Assembly: GCA_013399305.1 (NCBI GenBank)
Contig: VXAI01000197.1
Span: 179,235 to 243,234, forward strand
From: Rostratula benghalensis
Taxonomy: Eukaryota; Chordata; Aves; Charadriiformes; Rostratulidae
Reading direction: 5' to 3'
Length of the DNA: 64,000 bases
Below are positions 1-9,574 of the stretch, in pieces; position 1 is the first letter of the stretch, and each line of letters starts with the position of its first letter. The translations under genes and the position numbers were made by a program. Below the pieces are notes generated by a model. The model was given only the letters and a program-made list of their open reading frames with translations. It searched no databases and had not been told where the DNA came from.

Positions 1-544
1 ACATATGTACCATAAGCTCTATCAACACCTGACCACACCTATGCTATTCTGATTTTCATGCTTTTTGTTCAAAATGCTCATAATTTCTGACAGATCTGCA
101 ACATACAATCACAATGCTATCGTGCCATTACACTGTCTGTCTATAACTGCATTGTCATCTCATCAGCTGCTTTTACTTTTCCCCTTCTCCTCATTTCATA
201 GCTGATTTCATTATTTTTTTCATATTTTCCCATTCTTTTCAAAATATTCTTCTTTATTTTCACCTCTTATTAAGTCCCTTTCTCAAAAAAGTTTCTCCTC
301 AAGTCTTATTAAATATCCTCTTCCTTCTGCCTTATCTAAGCTGTGAACCCTTTAAGTCAATGAATATCACTAAAGTATGGAAAATGTTTGTATGCTAGAC
401 TACTGAATTATAATGACAGTAATAGTCAATAGAATTCCAAAGTTTGAGCTCAGGACAATGCATAATGTCACAGAAAGTAAGATGAAACAAAAGAATTTTT
501 AAAAGAAGAAAATCTGAAGCACTGAGCAATTCAGAAAATGTCAC
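1..544. other. Unassigned AT-rich noncoding sequence
   Basis: The stretch is T- and C-rich on the plus strand, especially about 170-320, and has no open frame with recognisable content. Open frames here look like chance frames, and the minus-strand frame at 395-760 is the complement of CR1 coding sequence. I see nothing functional before CR1 homology begins near 545. Confidence 0.5.
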
Positions 545-548
545 TAAC

Positions 549-878
549 GTGGAAAAGGCAAGAGCTCTCTCCGGCAGAAAACAGGACACCTGGGATAGGG
601 AGATGGCTGAGGTACTCAATGACTTTTCTGCCTCAGCCTTCACTGTCAAGGGCTCCAACCACATGACCCAAGTCACAGAAGGCAAAGACAGAGAACTGCC
701 CACTGTGAGAGAGGAACAGGTTTCAGACCATCTGAGGAACCTGAAGGTGCACAAGTCCATGGGACCTGATGAGGTGCAACACCATGGGTCCCAAGGGAAC
801 TGGGGGATAAAGTTGCTAAGCCACTATCCATCATATTTTAGAAGTCACATAGGTTCAATGACATTTCCACCGACTTGA
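549..878 (+). pseudogene. CR1 ORF2 remnant: region between endonuclease and RT core
   Basis: This 109-codon open stretch lies inside the CR1 copy. The segments MAEVLNDFSASAFT and VREEQVSDHLRNLKVHKSMG match the part of CR1 ORF2 just before the RT fingers. After GPDEV the frame diverges from the family (HHGSQGNWGIKLL), which indicates indels, and it then runs out at the duplicated AT-rich segment near 900. It is not a host gene. The methionine at 549 is only the first ATG in a degraded frame and has no biological meaning as a start. Confidence 0.8.
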
Positions 879-900
879 AAAAAGGTAAATATAGCCCTTA

Positions 901-952
901 TAGCCCTTTATATTTAAAATATAATATAAAAAATATAGCCCTTTATATTTAA
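901..952. repeat. Short tandem duplication (period 35) inside the CR1 copy
   Basis: TAGCCCTTTATATTTAA occurs at 901-917 and again, identically, at 936-952. The AT-rich stretch between them brings the period to 35 bases. The CR1 family has a single AAATATAACCC-like segment here, so the duplication arose in this copy, probably by replication slippage. Confidence 0.85.
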
Positions 953-1031
953 GAAAGGAAGACACTGGTAACTACAGGCTGGTCAGTCTCACTTCTGTGC
1001 CCGGCAATATTGGGAGCAGGTCCTCCTGGAA

Positions 1032-1235
1032 TTGCTGCTAAGGCACATAAAAAATAAGGAGGTGATCAGTGACAGTCAACATAACTTCACTAAGGGCAAA
1101 TTGTGCCAGAAAAATTGGGTGGCCTTCTACAATGGGGTTAGAGAATTGGTGTATAAGGAAAGAGCAAGTGACATCTTCTACCTGGACTACTGCAAGGCAT
1201 TTGACATTGTCCCGCATGACAGCCTTGTGTTTTAA
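1032..1235 (+). pseudogene. CR1 reverse transcriptase remnant with first catalytic aspartate region
   Basis: This 67-codon frame contains the CR1 RT segment running from SQHNFTKGK through VAFYNGV to YLDYCKAFDIVPHDS. The first Asp of YLDYCKAFD corresponds to the metal-binding aspartate of RT motif A, and it is still present. The frame ends at a stop where the family would continue. It is the dead coding sequence of a retrotransposon. In a living element it would copy element RNA at a nicked target in the nucleus. Confidence 0.85.
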
Positions 1236-1332
1236 TGAGAAGGCATGGATTTGATGGATGAAACACTTGGTGTATAAGGAATTGGCTGGATAGTCACACT
1301 GAAAATGTTGCAGTGAATGGCTCAATGTCCAA

Positions 1333-1587
1333 GTGGAGGCCAGTAACAAGTGGTGTTCTTCAGGGTATTGGTACCCTGAAGTACTGTTTAACATCTTTGT
1401 TGGTAACATCTACAGTCTGACTGATTGCTTGCTCAGCAAGTTTGCTGACAGCACCAAGCTGTGTGTCATGGGCAATATGCTGAAGGGAAAGGATAACACC
1501 CAGAGGGCACTGGACAGTCTTAAGAAGTGGGCCTGTGCAAACCTCATGAAGTTCAACCAAGCCAAGTGCAAGGTCCTGGAAGGTTAG
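1333..1587 (+). pseudogene. CR1 reverse transcriptase remnant, palm and thumb side
   Basis: This 84-codon frame carries CR1 palm sequence. [11 protein letters not shown] corresponds to the usual LFNIF.ND segment, LLSKFADSTKL to the catalytic FADDTKL box, and LKKWACANLMKFNQAKCKVL to the following helix region. The second catalytic Asp of the DD pair reads Ser (FADS), so the copy could not be active even if the frame were repaired. The upstream GVPQGSVLGP-like motif is partly scrambled (SSGYWYPE). Confidence 0.85.
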
Positions 1588-2599
1588 GGCAGCCCCAAGT
1601 ACATATACAGGCTGGGTGGAGAATGGACTGAATGCAGTCCTTAGGAGAAGGACAAAAGGGTATTGGTTGATGAGAAGCTCAGCATGAGCTTGTGTCGTGT
1701 GCTTGCAGCCACAAAAGCAGACCACATCCTGGGCTGCATCAAAAGAAACCTGACCAACCATCTTTGAGGTCTCTTCTAACTCTAACTATTCCATGATTCT
1801 ATGATAAAGCACAGGTCAGCCTTGAGAATTAAGAGAAGCTTCACACCAGGACTGCCTGATGATTCATGCAGAAAAATATCTGCAGTTCAAGAAACTCTGA
1901 AAATGTTGTAATTGCCCTAGAGCATACACAGGAGAATTCCACACTGTCTTAATGACTGAAAACTGCTATATCTATGGAAATGAGTGAGCTCTGTGACTGA
2001 AAACTGTCTTTAGGAAATAAATATATGCCTAGTCAGGAACTGGTGAAGATTTTTCTGATAACTGAAAGGTCCAATTCCTCTCTGAGCAAAGTCATTTCTG
2101 GTGCTATTTGACTTGAGTAGGAGCAAATTAATGCAAAATGTACCACGGGATGTTTATCTCAATGCATAACCCATGACAGACCCAGCTAGTAACCTAGAAA
2201 ATGCCTTGAAGAAAAATACTGTGGAAGTGAAAAAAGTAGAAATGTATGAGTGAGAGAAAAGGGAAAAGAACGCCATTTCAGTGTAGAAGATGGTAAATTA
2301 AGCACGTTTTTTTCTACACACATGCTGTATAGGAAATAGCTGAAACATTAAATATTTATTGAAATTATGCTTTAAAAGAGGATAAAAAAACACCTTAGGA
2401 ATATTTCTGAAAGAAAATAAGTACAATAATTAGATCTAAAAGAAACTAATGTTGCAGTATACTCTGAACGTGCATACGTTTTCAATGATACTTAGATTTG
2501 TACAGTGCTAACCTGTCATTATGGTGCCCTCTCAGATTCAAATATGAGTCTTATTTCTTCATTTCTCCACCCCGTTTATATACTGATACACAGCCATTT

Positions 2600-2690
2600 G
2601 CCAGGTGGCTTCCTAGGTGAAAACCCGCAGTTTTGGAGGTGGTCCTGGTTCAAGCCCCATCACTAGAGCATGGCAGCATGGATAGCACTT
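2600..2690 (+). repeat. Possible degenerate tRNA-derived SINE-like segment
   Basis: A Pol III B-box-like stretch, GGTTCAAGCCCC (about 2648-2659), follows GGAGGTGGTCCT. This resembles tRNA-headed SINE relics found in reptile and bird genomes. The upstream GTGGCTTCCTAGGTG is only a poor A-box match. No tRNA cloverleaf can be folded, so this is not a tRNA gene. The assignment rests on a short motif and is weak. Confidence 0.25.
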
Positions 2691-2810
2691 CTGTTTCATG
2701 GGGCAGTAATGAGTAGCTGACTCTTTCGGGCTTCATAACCTCTCATTCCTTTCTCCTTTCCTGGCCTCTGAGAAGCTCATAAAATCTTAAAATATAAAGG
2801 GCCTCTTTTT

Positions 2811-2888
2811 ATTTCTTTTTTCTCTCTTGCTTTTGTCCCTGGTTTTTTGATTCTCCTCCCCGCCCCACACCACCCCCACCACTGCCCA
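2811..2888. repeat. Pyrimidine-rich low-complexity tract
   Basis: The plus strand is almost all T and C from about 2811, moving from T-rich to C-rich (CCCCGCCCCACACCACCCCC). It is low-complexity sequence with no other signal. Confidence 0.7.
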
Positions 2889-4644
2889 GGACAAGTGAAA
2901 GAAAGTGAAAGAAGAATAAAATCGAAGAATACGATGGTCTGGGGGAAAAGGCAGCAAAAGTGTTGGCAGTGAAACTCAGCAGTTGAACAATTGACTTTGG
3001 AAGAGGATTAAGACTATAGTGGTTGAGTGTTGACCTGGAAAATCAAGATGCATTAAACATTTCAGTTCAGAAGAGGGAAAACTGTGCAATCTGGTCAGGT
3101 GGAAAGAGCTCTAGTAGCCAAGGGTGTAGTGACAAAAACAAAAGACTGAAGGGGTGCAGTAAGCAAAAAGGAGTTTTGCAGAGATGACTGTACAGAGAGA
3201 CTATAAAAGAAAGAACATATATCTTCAAGGCCATTGGGGAAAATTTACCGGAAATAAATTTATCATTGACATAGAAATTAACTGTTATATTCAGGGCTCA
3301 GGCTAATTACTGAACGGGATAGTAATCTTACAAAATTGAGTGTTTTCACTAATAATTACAAATTAATTTCTAGGGTTTTTTTAATACGGTTAATACACGC
3401 TACTTGAAAATAACTTATTTAATAAAATTATATTTTACAATATTAAGTTCTTCTGGTTTTCCCTGCTGGTAGGCCTGCTAGTGATGGAAGTTCTGATTAC
3501 ACAGTATACACATTCCTAAACAGCAGGGGAGGGGAGAGGAGGGAAGGAGAAGAAAGGAGATTTAGGTGATAGCTCCTTACAATCACCAAATGAGGAACGC
3601 ATTGCAGCAGTGTCACAATGAGAAATAATACTCCTTGAGGGGGATTTATTTTATCAAGATATTGCTGAGTGTGAAGACTATGATAAAAATAACTGACAAG
3701 ACGTGAACATTTGAAGCAGAACTTAATGCTGGTTCAGGTGGAAGAGAAAAATAGTGTCATAGATCCAAGTACAAATAATGATGAATATGAGTGTACATAT
3801 TTAATCACTGATATACCCAAGAGATCATAGGTTACAACTTAAAAAAGACACAGAAGGGATGCAGATGTCCAGCTACCATTAGAGCACTTCAGTGTGTGCT
3901 ATCTGAGTAGTATTATTTAAATGAGACACACTCACTTTGCAGCACTAACATTCTTGAAATACCTGCAGGTCTTCTGTTCCTCTCCAGAAGCGTTAGCATT
4001 TCTAAAAGCACTAAGCAATTTAGCACCAAGTCAAAGGTGATGAACCCGTCAGGATCCACAAAGAAATTTTTGGAGTTGTGCTGAAGTACATCAGTCTCAT
4101 TCAGTCAAATATACTACTAAATATGCAAAACCAGGTGGGAAAAAAAAAAAAAAATTATCCCACTGAGCTCCCTCCTACTGTTGAGCCTTTCCCCGGAGCA
4201 TACCGCCTGTCTTGGACCTGGTGAGTAATTCCACCACTGTACACCCACACCCACCCAGGCTTAAACCATAACGTTTCCAGCCACATAAAATCAAGCATTC
4301 TCAGCCAACTCTCCATACTCATCTTCCCCAGCCCCGGCAACAGAACCAGCCAGCATTCATTTCACAGCTGTCTACTCTTTCTTTCTACTTCTGGCTTCTT
4401 CCTACTCTCAAATTGTAGAAAACACAGGTTTAAATCCATGCACACTGTGGTATGATTTGAACCTACATCTCTTGTCTTCTTTATCTCTGAAATATCACCC
4501 TATACAGGAGACTGAGATGTTTCATATTCATTGTTTCTGTGGAAGCATATAACCAAAATTAATAACAGCTACTTAAGGCACCCATCTAGTGCCCTGTGGA
4601 CCTTCTCATGCCTAAACATTCCCAGGTCTCTCAGACTCTCCTTT

Positions 4645-4878
4645 TTATGTCCGGTGCTCCGAGATATTAATCATCTCCATGGCCCTTTGCTGGACCTGCT
4701 CCACTATGTTAAATTCTCTTATACTGGGGAATACAGACCTGGGCACAGCCCTCCAGGTGTGTCTTGCCAGTGTTGAGAAAAGGAGAAGAATCACTTGTCT
4801 CAATCTGTAGGCAGTGCTCTTCCTAATGCAGCCAGGGGTGATGCTTGCCTTCTCTTTTTTGCTGTGAGGGCGTATCAC
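4645..4878 (-). pseudogene. CR1 ORF2 C-terminal remnant
   Basis: The 77-codon frame contains RLRQVILLLFSTLARHTW and VEQVQQRAMEMI. These correspond to the CR1 segments usually reading SREVILPLYSALVRPHLEY and [12 protein letters not shown]. The frame is decayed and has no start context. It belongs to the CR1 copy that surrounds it. Confidence 0.75.
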
Positions 4879-5058
4879 TGGCTCATGTTCAACTTGTCCA
4901 CCAGGACACTTAGGTCATTTTCTCTAAGCTGCTTTCTAGACACCTGCACTGGTGTATAGGTTTTTCCACCTCAGGCACTGGACTTAGCATTTCTCCTCAT
5001 TGAACTTTACGAAGTTCCTGTTTACCCATTTCTCCAGCCTGCTGAGCTGGAGATAGCA

Positions 5059-5448
5059 TCAGAATGCATCAGCTACCATCTGAATGGTAGCACAACCCTC
5101 TGACACATCAGCCACTCCTCCCAGTTTTGTATTAGCAGAAAACTTCATGAGAGTGGGCTCTCTTCTGTCATCCAGGTCATTAATGATGTTAAACAGTATA
5201 GGACCCAGTACTGACACCGTGAGTACAGCATTATTAATTGCCTTCCAGTTACCAGTAGTAACTATTAACTTCCAGCAGCTCGACTTCATGCTACTGGTCA
5301 CAACCAGTTTAGTCCAGTTTTCAGTCAATGTCTGTCCACTTACATAGCTGTTTTTCTGTGAGGATTTTATGGGACACTGCAACAAAATCCTTCCAAAGTT
5401 GAGATAAATAACATCAACCTCTCTTCCATTTTTCACTAAGCCAGTCAC
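5059..5448 (-). pseudogene. CR1 reverse transcriptase remnant, catalytic box destroyed
   Basis: The 129-codon frame shows the CR1 RT order MTGLVKNGREVDVIYLNF, then VLTVSVLGPILFNIINDLDD, then LMKFSANTKLGGVAD. The motif A aspartate after YL is Asn (YLNF), and the palm box reads FSAN instead of FADD, so all the catalytic aspartates seen here are lost. The segment between the motifs (SSQKNSYVSGQTL) is poorly conserved. This is the longest open stretch of this copy. Confidence 0.8.
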
Positions 5449-5820
5449 CTCATCATCGAGAGCAATTCATTTCATTAAATATAATTTACTCTTCATAAAC
5501 CCATACTGACTCCTCCCAATTACCTTCTTGTACTTTATATGTTTGGAAATGGTTTCTAAATGGGTTTATTTGCTCCATCGCTTGTTGTACAAGACTTCTT
5601 CAAGTTAAATGAGGACCTCATCAACTTCATTTTCTTGATCAAGCAGACAGTAAGAGACATCACCTGTGTTGGTCTGCCTGATAATCCTGACACATAAACT
5701 CTCAACTGGTTCATCATCTATTCACAGGCAGATGTCCAAGCATTCCAGCTGTATTTGCATATAAAATTTAAATGCTTATTAGTTGCTTAATTTCAAATCC
5801 ATCGGATCAAATCAGTCCTG

Positions 5821-5855
5821 CCTTTCTTTTTCTTTTCTTTTTCTTTTTCCCCTCT
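5821..5855. repeat. Pyrimidine (TTTTC)n-like tract
   Basis: An imperfect run of T blocks separated by single C bases ends in CCCC. It is a low-complexity tract. Confidence 0.8.
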
Positions 5856-5931
5856 ATGGATACATTTGATAGAAATCATATTAGTAAGCATACGTTCGTG
5901 CATAACAGAAAGCCACACATTTCTCTCTCTT

Positions 5932-5951
5932 GTCTATCTATCTATCTGTCT
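5932..5951. repeat. (TATC)n microsatellite, decaying into TGTC
   Basis: About four TCTA units (TCTATCTATCTATCTG) are followed by TCTG. It is a short tetranucleotide microsatellite. Confidence 0.85.
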
Positions 5952-7820
5952 GTTGTACTGTAATGAGAGTATGGAAGAGAGATGGAAAGAGTTAAATAGT
6001 TTCTCTTATGGCAAAAAACACTTTTGCAAGAATAAATTCACACTGGGAGTTTACCTCTTATAGTGTTTAACTGTTTATAGAATTGTAGAACAGAAGGATA
6101 ACTCACACAAATTTATTCCATTTCAGCTGTGTGTACACCTACAGCTATGATAATTTCCCGTTGTGCTTTTAAAAACCTACTAAACTTTTTCTCCTTCACA
6201 AAGTTTAGAGAGAAAAATGTGAAGTCTGGGTGAAATTTAACAGATTAAAGCTCCAGATATATCTACGTTACCCTAAGTGTGAAAGACATCTTTGATTAAT
6301 GGTTTCCTGTATCTCAGCTAACATTACAAATCTTGAGTAAATATACCACTAGGACATTATTGTGTGGGATGAGTGTGCATAGAATAGGTTGCATATTCAG
6401 GAAACATTGCAGAAATTCCATGGGCCGTGGAGCAGAAATCTAATGATCTTTTTCCTTTCATGAGGCACACTTTGTAATTGAAGTTGGCATGGGAATACAT
6501 GCAGTACTTCAAAATAATTTACCTCTGCTGCAGGACCCTTAATGCATTGACAGCAGTGCTGTTTCGCATAATGGCTTTAAAAGTACGCTTTTTCTTTTTA
6601 AAGTCTTCTTACACTCCTTTGTTGGCATGCAATATTTTAGCTATTGGGTAAATCCATTACGGTTTCACAGCACGATCCTTAGAACATCACAAGGGTTATG
6701 TACAATGGCACAATTCAAGCTGCAGAAAAATGCTTATATAAAAAAAATTAACCTAAATTACTTCAGTGTTCATATTTCTTTATCGGCTTTATACTTGGGG
6801 TATTATAGCTTTTATTTGTAACCATATATTGAATTAATATTAGATTTGAGGATCAGAGGCAAAATTACTTCATATGTAAATTAACTATTGAACTGTAATT
6901 TTTTAAACAATCAACCACAAAGAGAAAAACATAAAACAGAAACCAGAATTGACAGTGCAGGAATCAAAATGCAAGGCAAAAGATGATTGGAAGGGACTTC
7001 AAAAACTGAAGAAACAGATAATATAAGCCTCAAACAATATTCCCGAGGAATTTAGCATCATATTGTGCATATGATAAAGGAGTTGTCAATTGTAGGTTCC
7101 ACTTCACACAGAGAGTGTGAAAATCCAGTTGTCAGATATACTGGGTAAGTAAACATTCAACTACAGAGTTGGAAAGTCAGTAAAATAGTGCAGAAGTTCA
7201 TAAAAGAAGTCTCCCATCTGAGCTATCTCCATCTATTCCACTCTAAACATATGCTAACTTCATTTGGTTATGCAGAATCTGAAATCAATTTTGACTGACT
7301 AATCCAAGTACAGATAATTTAACACACACCTCACATCAGCATTTTTTTAGCACTTAGTAGTTTGGACTTCACATGGCACTGTAAGATTTTATTTAAGAAA
7401 TAAAATCAGGCCTTCAGTGATGCTTCCCTTGTTACGTGCTATCACTAGGGAGTTCAGCATGGGATACATAATTCTAGCCTTAAACTTCTCTGAGATTCAG
7501 GTTTCTGCAGGAATTCTTCAGATTCTCTTATATGATGGTGATGAAGGCTATCTTTTATGCTATTCAGTGGGGTTTTTTTTTCTCAGAATTGTTGAATGGA
7601 AAGTGCAAAGATGTCCTATCAGACACATTGGTATATCCAACTTATTAGGGCTTTACTCACACTACCATATATATCGTTATTTTCAGAGTTGTGGCTATAA
7701 ATGCCTCTTTGCAATAGTCCTTTCATTAACTGCTTCCCATATTAGGGGACCTCCTCTTGCAGGGGTGATCTGCACAGAATGCTTTCTTGGGTGACTGAAA
7801 TGAAACTTTCCCTTCCTTCA

Positions 7821-7825
7821 GAACT
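7821..7825. repeat. Putative 5-bp target-site duplication, left copy (GAACT)
   Basis: GAACT lies immediately before the TG that opens the proposed LTR. The same five bases follow its terminal CA at 8295-8299. Confidence 0.5.
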
Positions 7826-8294
7826 TGATCCCTTGGAAAGTGAGCCCCCAGGTGATTTACATTCAGGGTGGTAGAACAGCGGACACTTCACCTTCCTCAA
7901 CGTTATCATGCTTTTGTTGTCTTCAGAGAAGAGTGGTTTGTGCTATCAGATTGACCTGTTGAAGAGAAAGTGGGGGATGTCCACCCCAGGCTTCTCTCAG
8001 CATCCACTCTCTGACAAACAGTAGTCCTCTAATGCCTTTTTAATTGGCTTCTAGACTTGCTGCTGCATCAAAAGAAAGGTGATTTGGCTAATTAACTGTC
8101 TTGCTTTCTTCTTGTTCTCTAGAAGAAAATGGAAATTAACCTGAAAGAGGCCAAACCAAAATTGTGGTGGAAGACAGCTGGGTAACAAACTTTGCTGAGA
8201 GGACACCGGAAGGTCTTCAGCAACCCCTGTTTTTTGATTAATAAATCCTACTTTGTTTTGTTATCGTATGTCTTCTGAATGTAGTTACTGTACA
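7826..8294 (+). mobile_element. Probable solo LTR of an endogenous retrovirus (ERVL-like by target-site length)
   Basis: The 469-bp segment starts TG (TGATCCC) and ends CA (CTGTACA), and identical GAACT pentamers flank it at 7821-7825 and 8295-8299. An AATAAA polyadenylation hexamer at 8240-8245 is followed by a GT-rich stretch (TTTGTTTTGTTATCGTATG), giving a short U5 of about 40-50 bases, the usual order at an LTR 3' end. No gag, pol or env sequence adjoins it, so it would be a solo LTR left by LTR-LTR recombination. The 5-bp duplication fits class III (ERVL) or some class I elements. A pyrimidine-rich AG (8100-8122) inside could act as a 3' splice site. Five matching bases can occur by chance, and I do not recognise the LTR family. 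Confidence 0.5.
8240..8245 (+). promoter_or_regulatory. Polyadenylation signal AATAAA with downstream GT-rich element
   Basis: AATAAA is followed 6-30 bases later by TTTGTTTTGTTATC, a typical downstream GU-rich element. It fits the R/U5 border of the proposed LTR. It could also serve as a cryptic terminator for transcripts spliced at the acceptor-like site ending at 8122. Confidence 0.5.
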
Positions 8295-8299
8295 GAACT
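8295..8299. repeat. Putative 5-bp target-site duplication, right copy (GAACT)
   Basis: This copy directly follows the terminal CA of the proposed LTR and matches 7821-7825 exactly. Confidence 0.5.
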
Positions 8300-9240
8300 C
8301 TTTTTCAAAATCTGTCTCATAACATAATCATACTGTGATAGCATGCTCTCACAGATCAAGGCTCCCCCTCTTTAAAGAATCCCAAAGGAAACTGAGCATG
8401 GAAATTTAATAGTTTATTATGGATTATTATTTTTTTCTTTCTTGTATACTCTGTGGCTTTGTACAGTGCTGAAGTCAACTGTATTATTACATGTAATTTG
8501 TACTGTGAGTAGGACAGGAGTCTTTGTTCTCTGAGGCTTACATATTTCAGACTAGCCTCTCATAATATAGTACCTCAATATTTGTGTGTGCAGTCCCAGG
8601 TGGTGTACCTGTGACACACCAAAAGTAGATTATTTGTAAGAAAATATTACATTTAGTGACACTGGTAAAGCATTCTGTTTCATATTCCATTTAAGTATAG
8701 CTGATTTATCTTTCATACTGCAAATAAAATGCACCTAAACTACAGTCAGTTTATCTCAAAAATAAGTAATTGGCTAAAGCATAGGACACATCTGATTTAA
8801 AGAAATATACTGAATGTATTGCCAGCACACTACACCTTCGCATATCTGCTTGAAATTTAGGATTATGTATTTGCTGTAATATTGACCATTTCCCCTGAAG
8901 CATTATATTACTACAGTCACAAATAGCTGATAGCAGATGTGTCTAACCTGAACTCAAAGTGCTTTAGGAAAAGATAGTGCCAGTCATGAAATTTGGGGGA
9001 AAAGGAAATAGAAATCTTTCTGTAGTCCTGGAGTCTAGACTTCATGAAAATGAGAAGAACCACAGAGGTACCTGTGGCCCCCTCCTGTTCTGCTGAAGTC
9101 TAATATTTGATTATTTGGTGCTTTTCCATAATCAAAATAAAGCAAAATTATTTCCCCAGCTGAATGCAAAAGACACTTCAAAATTAATGACTATAAAGTT
9201 CTGAAATGAAAATACTGCTACTGTGTGTACTGTATCCTAA

Positions 9241-9284
9241 GTGATAGGATCACTCACTCTGAGAAAGTGATTGGATCACTCACT
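9241..9284. repeat. Imperfect 26-bp tandem duplication
   Basis: GTGATAGGATCACTCACT (9241-9258) recurs as GTGATTGGATCACTCACT (9267-9284), with one mismatch and a period of 26. It looks like a small local duplication. Confidence 0.85.
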
Positions 9285-9551
9285 ATGACAGATTTGTTTT
9301 CTTGCAGGACAGAATTGAGGAAAACCTTTCATTTCCTGGATCCCTAAACTAGGTCTTTTCCTGCATAAGGATTAGAAATAATTCAGCTTTTTAAAAAATA
9401 TAGCCAAGACCTTAGTGCTGAAAACTTCACTGAATCTCTATCCTTATAAATCAAAAATTTTAGAAATCTAATTTGCTTGTGTCTCCTATTATATATCAAA
9501 CTTTGTGACGAAGATTCCACTTTTGTCAACATTAACAAAGTTTTATGGGTT

Positions 9552-9574
9552 TGATCACACTCAAGGTGTGATCA
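9552..9574. repeat. Perfect 9-bp inverted repeat (hairpin)
   Basis: TGATCACAC (9552-9560) and GTGTGATCA (9566-9574) are exact reverse complements with a 5-nt loop, TCAAG. There is no following T-run and no gene, so a terminator role has no support. Confidence 0.85.

Larger units (their letters stand above)
545..1806 (+). mobile_element. CR1 non-LTR retrotransposon fragment, internally deleted, with intact 3' tail
   Basis: This is a degenerate CR1 LINE copy. In order it shows the linker upstream of the RT fingers (VREEQVSDHLRNLKVHKSMG at about 706-765), the RT region with SQHNFTKGK (about 1075-1101) and YLDYCKAFD (about 1180-1206), the palm box FADSTKL (about 1440-1460), and the post-palm segment with LMKFNQAKCKVL (about 1543-1578). 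The 3' end is the diagnostic CR1 tail, ending CCATGATTCTATGAT at about 1791-1805. At about 1758-1762 the sequence jumps from the middle of the ORF (GCATCAAAAGAAACC) to the tail (TTTGAGGTCTCTTC), so several hundred bases of the usual C-terminal coding part are missing. Stops and frameshifts divide the frame. The 5' end is truncated, as is usual for CR1 because reverse transcription aborts. The exact 5' boundary is uncertain by tens of bases. Confidence 0.9.
1807..4594. other. Unassigned noncoding interval with homopurine/homopyrimidine tracts
   Basis: No gene is recognisable. Sequence features visible by eye are a possible tRNA-derived SINE scar near 2600-2690 (listed separately), a pyrimidine-rich block at 2811-2888, a G/A-only tract at about 3522-3562 and a 16-A run at 4140-4155. 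The segment 4156-4400 is less AT-rich and has a 61-codon minus-strand open frame with no family resemblance, which I treat as chance. Confidence 0.5.
4595..5765 (-). mobile_element. Old CR1 fragment joining an endonuclease piece to reverse transcriptase
   Basis: Read on the minus strand, 5760 to about 5600 encodes degraded CR1 endonuclease-domain text: a CVRI..RQTNTGDV-like segment followed by LLDQENEVDEV. The sequence then passes to a segment before the RT fingers (MEQI near 5580 and an SQYGFMK-like stretch near 5510). Next come VTGLV..GREVDVIYLNF, then SVLGPILFNIINDLDD, MKFSANTKLGGVADVSEG and, nearer the 3' end, the RQVILLLFSTLARH region. The element is truncated on its 3' side near 4595, so the ATTCTATGAT tail is absent. 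The distance between the endonuclease and RT pieces is shorter than in a complete element, so there was an internal deletion. It is more diverged than the copies at 25 and 42 kb. Confidence 0.85.
5766..7820. other. Unassigned noncoding interval
   Basis: The interval holds simple-sequence tracts (listed separately) and otherwise unique AT-rich sequence. A 125-codon plus-strand open frame at 7417-7794 has no recognisable motif, no splice or promoter context and an AT-driven composition, so I do not call it a gene. Confidence 0.5.

Noticed and set aside
395..760. A 121-codon minus-strand frame at the left end
   Set aside because: Largely the complement of CR1 coding sequence read on the plus strand.
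1360..1761. A 133-codon minus-strand frame
   Set aside because: It is the antisense shadow of the CR1 reverse transcriptase region.
2594..2665. tRNA gene, because of a B-box-like GGTTCAAGCCCC
   Set aside because: No cloverleaf folds and the A box is poor. At best it is a SINE scar.
7417..7794. A 125-codon plus-strand gene
   Set aside because: No recognisable motif, AT-driven composition, and it ends just before the proposed LTR. Expected by chance in 64 kb read in six frames.
8121..8265. Terminal exon: strong acceptor at 8122, 20-codon open tail with stop at 8183-8185, AATAAA at 8240
   Set aside because: The same interval is better explained as the 3' part of an LTR with matching 5-bp flanks. 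No upstream exon or conserved peptide is visible.
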